Source: Planctomycetaceae bacterium (lineage in GTDB: Bacteria > Planctomycetota > Planctomycetia > Pirellulales > Thermoguttaceae). Taken from it: a stretch of DNA of 11,447 nt. Shown piece by piece: positions 1-5,805 of the stretch. The notes below the pieces were generated by a model. That model was not told the DNA's origin and made no database searches. It saw only the letters and a program-made list of their open reading frames with translations. Numbering within the stretch: the stretch's first letter is position 1; the number at the start of each line of letters is the position of its first letter. The DNA lies in the NCBI GenBank assembly GCA_031278315.1, contig JAITKS010000171.1, positions 1 through 11,447 of the forward strand. Reading direction: 5' to 3'. The translations under genes and the position numbers were made by a program.

Positions 1-96
1 ATCAGAGAAGTCAAAGATATAAACGAACTTGATGAGCTTATCGATTTTGCAATAACTTGTGTATCACTTGGTGAATTTGCAACTGCGTTTAATTGA
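1..96 (+). CDS. C-terminal end of an unidentified protein (partial)
   Basis: Frame 1 is open from the window edge for 31 codons and ends in TGA at 94-96. The residues are acidic and helix-like (REVKDINELDELIDFAITC, then VSLGEFATAFN). The pattern of an acidic helix followed by a short 'SLxEF' tail resembles the C-termini of some transposase-like or Rpn-type nuclease families, but this is a weak impression. Nothing catalytic is visible and the start lies outside the window. It runs convergently toward the desulfurase gene, with about 550 bp of repeat-rich spacer between them. It could be a chance open stretch, since only 96 bases are seen. Confidence 0.4.
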   Translation: MREVKDINELDELIDFAITCVSLGEFATAFN

Positions 97-442
97 ATGC
101 CGGAACAAATTCGTATGTAGTTAATTGTTGATAGTTGAATAGTGTAAAAGAACGAATATGTAAAATATTTATTCGTTACTTACAACGTAATATATTAGTG
201 GAATATTTGTTTTTCAACTTTTTTTGAGTTTTCGGTGTTGTTTTGAGTTGTTTAGTGTTGTTTAGTGTTTTTTAGTGAATAGTTTTATTCGGAAAAAATT
301 AGATTGATGAAAAATGAACTTAATGTCTTTGGGATATTTTGCTGAATATATTACATTTTTTTGCAATACGAAACACACGAAAAAAACGAAATAGACGAAA
401 AAAGAATAAGGTAACCGTTCTCGTATAGAAATAAAATTGATA

Positions 443-472
443 CGTAGAGACACAATACCTTGTATCTCTACG
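443..472. repeat. Palindromic dispersed repeat (GTAGAGA type)
   Basis: The 13-base arms at 443-455 and 460-472 are complementary except for one C/A mismatch, and they enclose a 4-base loop. Degenerate relatives lie at 2905-2950, where GTAAAGACAC is followed by ATGTCTCTAC, and around 5288-5318, where GCGTCTCTGTAGAGA is found. Palindromes of this GTAGAGAC...GTCTCTAC type are common dispersed repeats in several bacterial phyla. No T-run follows, so it is not a classic terminator. Confidence 0.65.
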
Positions 473-487
473 TTACGGAATAAACGT

Positions 488-530
488 AATATATTCGGTG
501 AAACCTTTGAAAAATTTCACTGAATATATT
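488..530. repeat. Long AT-rich hairpin downstream of the desulfurase gene
   Basis: Arms at 488-503 and 515-530 are 16 bases each and pair fully in RNA, with one G-U pair, around an 11-base loop. Read on the minus strand it lies about 115 bases past the desulfurase stop and could slow or end transcription, but it has no proper U-tract there. The + strand side is followed by ATTTTATT. The arm sequence GTAATATATTCGGTGAAA also starts each unit of the tandem array at 10556-11345, as GTAATATATCAGTGAAA or GTAATATATCTGGTGAAA, so this is probably a fragment of that dispersed element. Confidence 0.55.
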
Positions 531-548
531 ATTTTATTCCTCTTGCAA

Positions 549-656
549 TTGTTCGAACTTAGAATCGGTGATAATTTCCGCATGCGAACTCACCGCTCAC
601 CACTTACCACTTACTGCTCACCGCTTACCGCTTACCGTTCATCGCTAACCGCTAAC
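549..656 (+). repeat. Anchor plus heptamer tandem array, copy A
   Basis: A 42-base anchor (549-590), ending in TCCGCATGCGAACT, is followed by nine contiguous 7-base units: 591-597, 598-604, 605-611, 612-618, 619-625, 626-632, 633-639, 640-646 and 647-653. The consensus is YACCGCT or YACCACT. The array runs across the stop codon of the desulfurase gene (645-647), so the last codons of that gene are made of repeat sequence. A second, inverted copy is at 4971-5040 and matches the anchor at 34 of 42 positions. Confidence 0.85.
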
Positions 657-2642
657 GATGTCTTTTATTATTTTTACTAAGGAGTCAATTTCTTCATATT
701 TGTTGTAAAAAGCTAGTGACGCTCTTATTGTACTTTCTACTCCAAATCGTCTTAATATCGGTTGAGCACAATGATGTCCCGCCCTTACAGCTATTCCTTC
801 GGCAGCTAGAATTTTGTTAATTTCATCTGTTGTAAATCCGTCAACTAAAAACGAAATCACCGCTGCCCGATTCACAGCATTGCCAATAATTTTTACACCT
901 TCTATTTGACTCAGCTCCTTGACCGCATGATCCAAAAGCAACTCTTCATATCGTCTAATACTCTCCATCCCAATCGAACCGACATAATCTAACGCAGCCC
1001 CAAGTCCAACAGCATCAGCAATATTGCCCGTTCCTGCTTCAAATCGTCCGGGAGCAGGATTGTAAATCGTCCGCTCAAAAGTTACATCCGAAATCATACC
1101 GCCGCCGCCTTGATACGGACGCATCGAATTTAATATCGACTCCCTGCCGTATAAAACCCCAATTCCCATCGGCGCAAAAATTTTATGACCCGAGAAAACA
1201 AAAAAATCCGCATCCAACATTTGCAAATCCGTCGGTAAATGAGACACCGATTGAGCACCATCAATCAAAACCTTCGCACCAAATTGATGAGCAATTTTAA
1301 CAATTTCTTCAGTCGGCGTTATCGTGCCTATCGCATTCGATACCTGCGTTACTGCTACTAATTTCGTCTTGCCTTTACGTAAAATATCGGTGTAATTGCT
1401 AATCAATAATTCACCTTCGGCATTAACTGGAATTACCCGAATAACAGCTCCGACCTCCGACGCTAACATCTGCCACGGCACAATGTTAGCATGATGTTCA
1501 AGATGCGAAATTACAATCTCATCGCCTGCATGAATATTGTCTTTGCCCCATGCCGCTGCAACAAGATTTATAGCTTCCGTTGTACCTCTCACAAAAACGA
1601 TTTCATTCGCCGACGAAGCATTCAAAAATTTACGTGTGATTTCACGCGCACGTTCATACGCATCAGTCGAGCGGGCTGCCAAGTCATGCACGCCTCGATG
1701 TACATTTGAATTTTCGTGTTCGTAAAAATATTGTAAACGTTCTATTACTGCTAACGGTTTTTGTGTTGTCGCCCCGTTATCAAACCAAATAAGAGGCTTG
1801 CCATGAACCCGCTCCGAAAGAATTGGAAAATCTTTGCGTATCGCAGATACATCGAATTCACGCGATAAACCTCTTAACGGTTTGAGAGATTGCTCCGTTA
1901 CTGACAAATTTATATTATTTGAACCATTCGCATTTTTATTGCCGGATGAATTATTTGTATTTCTATTTCGTGAATTTATATCAACTAAATCAAACGCAAT
2001 TTTAGCAGCGTCCTCGATTCCTTTAGGGAAAAGTGTCTTTGAAATTTCACGTTCAATTTGCTGTATATTCCAATCTATACCAGTAACATCGGACGCATTA
2101 TCAACATGCTCCAATTGCAAAAATGAAATCGGTAATTCCGGCAAATTATTTGTTAAATCATCTGACGTTGAACTCTTTTCGATTTTTTTAACGGCAGTAT
2201 TAATAGTATTAATAGTATCAGATTTTACATTCGCATTTGAAATATCGGAATTTGTTATTTGTATTTTGCCGGCTGAAAGCTGATTTTCACCAAAGGGATT
2301 CTGATCGGTAAAAAAATCGTTCATGTAATCTGACGGCAATAACGTTTGTGTTTGCCAATTATTGGGCAACACGCTGCTGCTCTCAAGAAACGAATTTAAT
2401 TGATTATCAGAAATCGGAATTTTAGACAATTTAACCGAATCGATCTGATTATTCGAATCAGACGTATTCGATGGAACTAAACTTAAAGTTGTTTTTAAAT
2501 TGTCAACGTTTCTCTTGTTTGTATTGTTTGTGATATTTGTGTTATTTGTGTTATTTGCGGCATTATTTTCTGCGGGCTGATAATCGTTATCGGCAGCAAG
2601 AGCCGCAACATAAACGAGATCGTCAAGCGTTGAAATATCCAT
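645..2642 (-). CDS. Family 2A encapsulin cargo cysteine desulfurase (SufS-type) with long N-terminal targeting extension
   Basis: A PLP-dependent enzyme that takes sulfur from L-cysteine, giving L-alanine and an enzyme-bound persulfide. Residues ~264-665 are a complete group II (SufS/CsdA) desulfurase: DNGATTQKP (288-296), EHHAN (382-386, PLP-stacking His383), IDGAQS (460-465, PLP-binding Asp461), SGHK (484-487, Schiff-base Lys487), EAGTGN (535-540) and RAGHHCAQP with catalytic Cys625. Ordinary SufS is about 400-415 residues; this protein has 665. The extra ~260 N-terminal residues are low-complexity, rich in Asn, Thr and Ser (for example 26-45 and 223-246) and probably disordered, with hydrophobic islands at 6-16, 99-118 and 167-179. 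Such an extension is the known cargo-loading domain of desulfurases packaged in family 2A encapsulins. The shell gene lies 497 bp upstream on the same strand, supporting this. The start at 2642 lacks a Shine-Dalgarno sequence. No SufE or other SUF gene is in the window. A housekeeping SufS role is less likely given the extension. Confidence 0.94.
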   Translation of the reverse strand: MDISTLDDLVYVAALAADNDYQPAENNAANNTNNTNITNNTNKRNVDNLKTTLSLVPSNTSDSNNQIDSVKLSKIPISDNQLNSFLESSSVLPNNWQTQTLLPSDYMNDFFTDQNPFGENQLSAGKIQITNSDISNANVKSDTINTINTAVKKIEKSSTSDDLTNNLPELPISFLQLEHVDNASDVTGIDWNIQQIEREISKTLFPKGIEDAAKIAFDLVDINSRNRNTNNSSGNKNANGSNNINLSVTEQSLKPLRGLSREFDVSAIRKDFPILSERVHGKPLIWFDNGATTQKPLAVIERLQYFYEHENSNVHRGVHDLAARSTDAYERAREITRKFLNASSANEIVFVRGTTEAINLVAAAWGKDNIHAGDEIVISHLEHHANIVPWQMLASEVGAVIRVIPVNAEGELLISNYTDILRKGKTKLVAVTQVSNAIGTITPTEEIVKIAHQFGAKVLIDGAQSVSHLPTDLQMLDADFFVFSGHKIFAPMGIGVLYGRESILNSMRPYQGGGGMISDVTFERTIYNPAPGRFEAGTGNIADAVGLGAALDYVGSIGMESIRRYEELLLDHAVKELSQIEGVKIIGNAVNRAAVISFLVDGFTTDEINKILAAEGIAVRAGHHCAQPILRRFGVESTIRASLAFYNKYEEIDSLVKIIKDIVSG
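2525..2560 (-). repeat. In-frame 9-bp tandem repeat in the cargo extension
   Basis: Four 9-base units at 2525-2533, 2534-2542, 2543-2551 and 2552-2560 (TATTTGTGT on the + strand) encode the Asn-Thr-rich run near residues 28-39 of the desulfurase. Copy-number change would lengthen the disordered linker by three residues per unit without a frameshift. A shorter 9-base repeat at 2196-2213 encodes the TINTINT stretch. Confidence 0.7.
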
Positions 2643-3139
2643 TGTAATTATTTTTTGTTGTGCGGGTCAATGTAATGTTGTTGTAATGTTGTTGTAATAT
2701 TGTTGTAAGTTGTTGAATGTTTTTTTGCATTTTTGTAATAAGCAATCCAGTTTAAGTTTGAGGTCGATACGTAAATGCAAATGTGTGATTCAACATTATC
2801 ATTGACCGGCTGATTTTAATTATCGTTACGTTTATTCGATTAGTTTTGAAATTGTACTCCTCACACTTGAATTTCGTTTTTCGTTACAATAAATAAATTG
2901 AATTGTAAAGACACAAAGCATTGCAACGATACAAGACCTTATGTCTCTACTGAATTTTTAATGTTACAAAAAATAAAACCGAATTTCAAAATGTGAAAAA
3001 TATATTCTCACTTGAAATTTTTATTAGAAGTGTCTGCTTAACTTTCGAGAAGCCGGCTTTCTAATGAAATGAATGTGAATACGGATACGAATAAGAATAC
3101 GTCTTTATACAGCCGGATTCATTATTCGCTGCGTGTGTT
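2643..3139. other. Gap between shell and cargo genes
   Basis: No gene is visible on either strand. The gap contains the 11-bp tandem repeat next to the cargo start (2671-2713), a degenerate GTAAAGACA...GTCTCTAC dispersed repeat (2905-2950) and a small self-complementary GC element with AAGCCGGCTT at about 3050-3059. No T-tailed terminator is evident on the minus strand, so read-through from the shell gene into the cargo gene is possible. A separate cargo promoter cannot be excluded. Confidence 0.65.
2671..2713. repeat. 11-bp tandem repeat in the cargo leader
   Basis: Units TGTAATGTTGT (2671-2681), TGTAATGTTGT (2682-2692), TGTAATATTGT (2693-2703) and a shortened TGTAAGTTGT (2704-2713). It lies 29-71 bases upstream of the desulfurase start codon, in the leader or promoter region on the minus strand. 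It may be a simple slippage product. Confidence 0.75.
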
Positions 3140-4087
3140 TTATTTGTACGAGTAATAATTTCCTACGTCGATATTTTCGAGAACTGCTACGGCGTCGTCG
3201 GCTAAAATTGCCAGCGAGCAATATACGGATAGAAAATAAGATGCGATTCCTTGCTTATTTATTCCCATGAACCGCACGGCTAAACCGCGTGAAACACCGC
3301 CGGGCAAATTGGCTTGATACAATCCTAAAACGCCGCGTTTCTTTTCACCGGTTCTAACGAGCAGCACGTTTGTTTTTCCGGCTTTACTCTGCGGATTTTT
3401 TATTCCGTCAACAAAAAGTTTATCAGTTGGAATAATTGGTATTCCGCGCCATGTTAGAAAAGCGTTACCGTAATATGAAACAGTAGCAGGCGGAACTCCG
3501 CGGCGAGTACATTCTCTGCCGAATGCCGCAATTGCACGCGGATGAGCTAAAAAGAACGAAGGCTCTTTCCAGACTTTAGAAATCAACTCATCGAAATCAT
3601 CAGGTGTCGGCGAGCCGCTGATCGATTTGATTTTTTGCGAATCGGCAGCATTCTTTAACAATCCGTAATCATCGCTGTTAATAAGTTGACTCTCTTGACG
3701 TTCCTTCAGACTTTCTACCGCAAGCCGTACCTGTTCATTCACCTGATCAAACGGACTACTGTACAAGTCAGCGATTCGCGTATCAATATTAATTACAGTT
3801 GAAATAGAATTTAATCTATACTCGCGCGGGGACGATTCGTAATCAACGAATCCTTCGGGAACTTTGCTGTCGTCTGTTGCTTGACGGCAAAGCGAATCGA
3901 GCGGCGTTTCGCCCTCTTTGACTTTGTTAAGACGGAATATACCCGTTGCCAATGATTTCCAGTCAAGAAAACGAGGCAGCCAACGCGGCGTCAATGATCC
4001 AAAATGAGCTTCCGTTTTCGTTACATCGGCAAGCTGATAAGCCGATTCTGAACTTAATACTTTAGGTGTATTGTCAATTTCAGACAT
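3140..4087 (-). CDS. Family 2A encapsulin shell protein (SrpI-like, HK97 fold)
   Basis: Predicted capsid subunit of a protein nanocompartment in the cytoplasm. The 315 residues fit family 2A, which lacks the inserted cyclic-nucleotide-binding-like domain of family 2B. Recognisable family landmarks in order: an N-terminal arm with QLADVTKTE (18-26) followed by SLTPRWLPRFLDW (31-43); GIFRLNK (49-55) leading into the extended loop; a helical P-domain-like stretch (~105-165); FFLAHPRAIAAFGRE (168-182); RRGVPP (185-190); GIPIIPTDK (205-213); and a conserved A-domain end with LGLYQANLPGG (254-264), RFMGINKQGIASY (272-284) and SLAILADDAVAVLE (291-304). The family forms roughly 24-nm T=1 shells of 60 subunits that enclose cysteine desulfurase. 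The cargo gene follows downstream on the same strand. The start at 4087 is set by GGAG at 4097-4100, nine bases upstream. A phage capsid is unlikely: there are no phage genes nearby and the match is to family 2A text. Confidence 0.95.
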   Translation of the reverse strand: MSEIDNTPKVLSSESAYQLADVTKTEAHFGSLTPRWLPRFLDWKSLATGIFRLNKVKEGETPLDSLCRQATDDSKVPEGFVDYESSPREYRLNSISTVINIDTRIADLYSSPFDQVNEQVRLAVESLKERQESQLINSDDYGLLKNAADSQKIKSISGSPTPDDFDELISKVWKEPSFFLAHPRAIAAFGRECTRRGVPPATVSYYGNAFLTWRGIPIIPTDKLFVDGIKNPQSKAGKTNVLLVRTGEKKRGVLGLYQANLPGGVSRGLAVRFMGINKQGIASYFLSVYCSLAILADDAVAVLENIDVGNYYSYK

Positions 4088-4136
4088 AATTTATTTCTCC
4101 AAAAAAAGTGTTAGATGGTAATTAAAGTTACACATT

Positions 4137-4149
4137 TATCGTTACGATA
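4137..4149. promoter_or_regulatory. Possible operator palindrome TATCG-N3-CGATA upstream of the shell gene
   Basis: TATCGTTACGATA is a palindrome with 5-base arms, about 50-62 bases upstream of the encapsulin start codon. The same TATCG-N3-CGATA core occurs inside the longer palindrome at 5721-5741 upstream of the TPR gene, and TATCGTTACG without the second arm occurs at about 2820. A short palindrome in AT-rich DNA can arise by chance. Confidence 0.3.
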
Positions 4150-4157
4150 TTTACAAA

Positions 4158-4236
4158 TCAAAAATATCAGTTAGCAAAAAAATAAGCTGTCAAAAATAAT
4201 GCTGAACAAAAATAATCGGCAGAAAAAATCGATAAT
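4158..4236. repeat. Five-unit 16-bp repeat upstream of the shell gene (iteron-like)
   Basis: Units start at 4158, 4174, 4190, 4206 and 4221 (lengths 16, 16, 16, 15, 16) and share a [T/G/A]CAAAAATAA core followed by a CTG-like tail. The A-tracts begin at 4160, 4176, 4192, 4208 and 4223, so the period is kept although the units have diverged. The block lies 71-149 bases upstream of the encapsulin start, where regulator binding sites or intrinsically curved DNA are expected. On the minus strand a perfect TTGACA hexamer falls inside it (4188-4193), but the -10 partner at the right distance is poor (TGATAT with an 18-base spacer). Confidence 0.6.
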
Positions 4237-4642
4237 ATACGTTTCATAAACTACGAGTTGGTTTTTTCAATTTGTTATTCAATTTGTATCAGTGCGATTA
4301 TTTTTGATACGGCTCAACTTATATTTATCGGCAATCTGCAAATCAGTTACAGTTAATTTAAGTGCCGATGATTCAAGTTATGTTTAAGTTGAGATCAAGT
4401 TGCGGAACATATTTTACGCAAGTTAAGTTGATCATGCGAATCAAGAATCAACTTTACATTGGCATTATATCCTAAACGAGATTGAGAGCCTATTAGTTTT
4501 ACTTTGCTTATACTTTTATGTTTCGACAATTTTTCAACTGTACTCATTTAAATTTTCGGTTCGAGCTGTTTGCTTATCTATCGTGAAACAGACTTTTTAA
4601 TGGATAGCTTTATATCACCGAAATTCATAATACGATGTGTAT

Positions 4643-4705
4643 GTTATCTTCTTAAATTTTTATCTGCCGCTTATAAATTTAAGAGAGTTGTGTTTTTCAG
4701 ATAAC
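4643..4705. repeat. Nested inverted repeat
   Basis: Outer arms GTTATCT (4643-4649) and AGATAAC (4699-4705) enclose perfect 10-base inner arms TCTTAAATTT (4649-4658) and AAATTTAAGA (4675-4684). It could form a cruciform or a stem-loop in a leader transcript. There is no gene immediately next to it. Confidence 0.4.
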
Positions 4706-4778
4706 ACTTTTGAATTGTTGAAATTTACATATAAACAAATACTGACCTAATATTATCCTTGCGATTTGTAAATGTCAG

Positions 4779-4836
4779 CCAAAGTAATCAAATATTTGTT
4801 AGTTGTTTATTGTTTATTTGATTACTTTTGGTTTTT
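4779..4836 (+). terminator. Terminator-like hairpin without an evident gene
   Basis: Arms at 4779-4794 and 4815-4831 pair along 16 bases with one bulged A, around a 20-base loop, and are followed by TTTTT at 4832-4836 on the + strand. The shape is that of a Rho-independent terminator, although the stem is AT-rich and the loop large. No + strand gene ends upstream of it in the window, so it would end an unseen transcript or is simply a repeat. Confidence 0.35.
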
Positions 4837-4915
4837 GTAATTATTCCTGTGTTCACCGTATTTACAAGAAATTTTGTTAGACATGCAAGGAACTTCATAA
4901 TTAAATTAGCCGCAG

Positions 4916-4943
4916 ATTGTACTACAACTTGAAATATCGTCAA
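4916..4943 (-). promoter_or_regulatory. Possible sigma70-type promoter reading toward the shell gene
   Basis: On the minus strand TTGACG (4943-4938) and TACAAT (4921-4916) are separated by 16 bases; each hexamer matches the consensus at 5 of 6 positions. Transcription would start near 4908 and run toward the encapsulin gene, giving a leader of more than 800 bases, or it would serve an unseen RNA in between. The -35 lies in TTCCCCTATTGAC, which is shared exactly with the candidate promoter at 11371-11398. Confidence 0.4.
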
Positions 4944-4970
4944 TAGGGGAAGTAAAAAGAGATTTTAATT

Positions 4971-5040
4971 AGTGGTTAGTGGTTAGTGGTCAGTGGTTAG
5001 TTCGCATGCGGAGATTAGTATCGATGCTAAGTTTGAATCA
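4971..5040 (-). repeat. Anchor plus heptamer tandem array, copy B (inverted)
   Basis: Four 7-base units AGTGGTT or AGTGGTC (4971-4977, 4978-4984, 4985-4991, 4992-4998) abut an anchor (4999-5040) whose reverse complement matches the anchor of copy A at 34 of 42 positions, including all 14 bases of TCCGCATGCGAACT. Copy A (549-656) is on the opposite strand, so the two copies bracket the encapsulin and desulfurase genes. Confidence 0.8.
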
Positions 5041-5132
5041 CTAATCATTATTTTGTATTCATCTCAATTTATTTTTTGTAACGAAAAAAAATGTAACAAA
5101 CGAAAGATAACTTCTAAAAACTAATATATAGG

Positions 5133-5207
5133 AGGAACGCAGGCGTCTCGCCTGCACTTTTTTGTACAAAAAACGCCTAAATATGCGGTCGAGACGACCG
5201 CGTTCCT
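5133..5207. repeat. Palindromic element, isolated copy
   Basis: The outer arms AGGAACGC (5133-5140) and GCGTTCCT (5200-5207) are perfectly complementary. Inside are two perfect 7-bp hairpins with 3-base loops: GCAGGCG-TCT-CGCCTGC near the left arm and GCGGTCG-AGA-CGACCGC near the right arm. A TTTTTTGTACAAAAAA palindrome lies between them. The same architecture is present four times at 10585-11260. A stretch resembling the flank of those copies (TTTTTAGAAATTCACA) is at 5256-5271. Confidence 0.8.
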
Positions 5208-5491
5208 TCTAACAAACTACCGCGTTTATTCTAACAATAAATTTTTACATTTAGGTTTTTAGAAATTCACAAAAAAATTTTGTCGAGCCGCAATGCTTTG
5301 CGTCTCTGTAGAGATTTTTTTGATATGTTATCAAAATAGCAGTTTTAAAATTTTCCCCCCTGATACACCTATTTTCTAATTCGGCTACAATAGACACGGT
5401 AAAGTTTGAACTTGATTAACAACTGATTTTATCGATGTTAATTCAAGACCAAACAATTTCGTAACAATTAAGGCGTTACAGTTCGTTATAA

Positions 5492-5635
5492 TTTCAGCTA
5501 TTCACGAAAATATTCATTGCACGGTGTGAACTAGAATATTAGATATTTCAAATACGTAATGTCTGTTTTTCCAACAAATAAATAGACAGTAGATTTGAAA
5601 TCAAAATTCAAGTAAGAATATAAGAATAGCTGAAA
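5492..5635. repeat. Nested long inverted repeat (candidate MITE remnant or structured RNA)
   Basis: Perfect 12-base outer arms TTTCAGCTATTC (5492-5503) and GAATAGCTGAAA (5624-5635) enclose 9-base arms at 5545-5553 and 5593-5601, and 5-base arms at 5560-5564 and 5584-5588. All three pairs nest without crossing, giving a possible ~144-base stem. No coding potential is apparent inside. Confidence 0.4.
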
Positions 5636-5720
5636 CAATATTTCGCTATTAAGCAATCAAACGAAAGTAACGAAAATTACATAACGAATTGTTAAATTTT
5701 GTCTCGACAATACAGCATAA

Positions 5721-5741
5721 TAATTATCGATCCGATAATTA
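5721..5741. promoter_or_regulatory. Palindromic possible operator upstream of the TPR gene
   Basis: Perfect 9-base arms TAATTATCG (5721-5729) and CGATAATTA (5733-5741) flank a 3-base centre, 65-85 bases upstream of the chosen TPR start. This is a typical size and position for a dimeric repressor site. The core TATCG-N3-CGATA recurs at 4137-4149. Confidence 0.4.
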
Positions 5742-5805
5742 CGGCAATAAAGTTTGATGAAAAATTTAATTGAAACAAATTACAACTCAACCCAAATTAA
5801 GAATT

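Larger units (their letters stand above)
97..644. other. Non-coding, repeat-rich spacer
   Basis: I see no convincing gene here. The stretch holds a GT-rich run of loosely repeated 10-11-mers (about 233-278), an ACGAAA-rich dispersed repeat (365-405), a GTAGAGA palindrome (443-472), an AT-rich long hairpin (488-530) and a heptamer array (591-656). The motif GTAATATATT followed by AGTG or CGGTG recurs near 187 and 487 and again in the tandem array at the right end of the window. Short open frames here, such as the minus-strand one at 262-453 with a Phe/Val-rich translation, are products of the repeats. Confidence 0.7.
4088..5805. other. 1.7 kb intergenic region upstream of the shell gene and the TPR gene
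   Basis: A divergent, AT-rich region without a convincing gene. From left to right it holds a 13-bp palindrome (4137-4149), the 16-bp repeats (4158-4236), a nested inverted repeat (4643-4705), a terminator-like hairpin (4779-4836), a possible minus-strand promoter (4916-4943), the inverted heptamer array (4971-5040), a palindromic element related to the right-end array (5133-5207), a nested inverted repeat (5492-5635) and a 9-bp-arm palindrome near the TPR gene (5721-5741). One small open frame (4395-4547, minus) is treated as unproven. Confidence 0.7.

Noticed and set aside
262..453. Minus-strand 63-residue frame
   Set aside because: Phe/Val-rich translation of the ACGAAA dispersed repeat; no other support.
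1834..2283. Plus-strand 149-residue frame
   Set aside because: Shadow of the desulfurase extension on the opposite strand; no motif.
645..2642. Ordinary housekeeping SufS with a mis-called start
   Set aside because: The frame is continuous for ~260 residues before the catalytic domain, which is too long for chance. The Asn-rich composition and the adjacent shell gene fit a cargo-loading domain.
3140..4087. Prophage capsid
   Set aside because: The HK97-type shell has no terminase, portal, protease or tail gene nearby, and its text and cargo neighbour fit a family 2A encapsulin.
4188..4193. Minus-strand TTGACA inside the 16-bp repeats as the main shell promoter
   Set aside because: The -35 is perfect but hexamers at 16-18 bases are poor (3 of 6 at best), so it was not listed as its own promoter.
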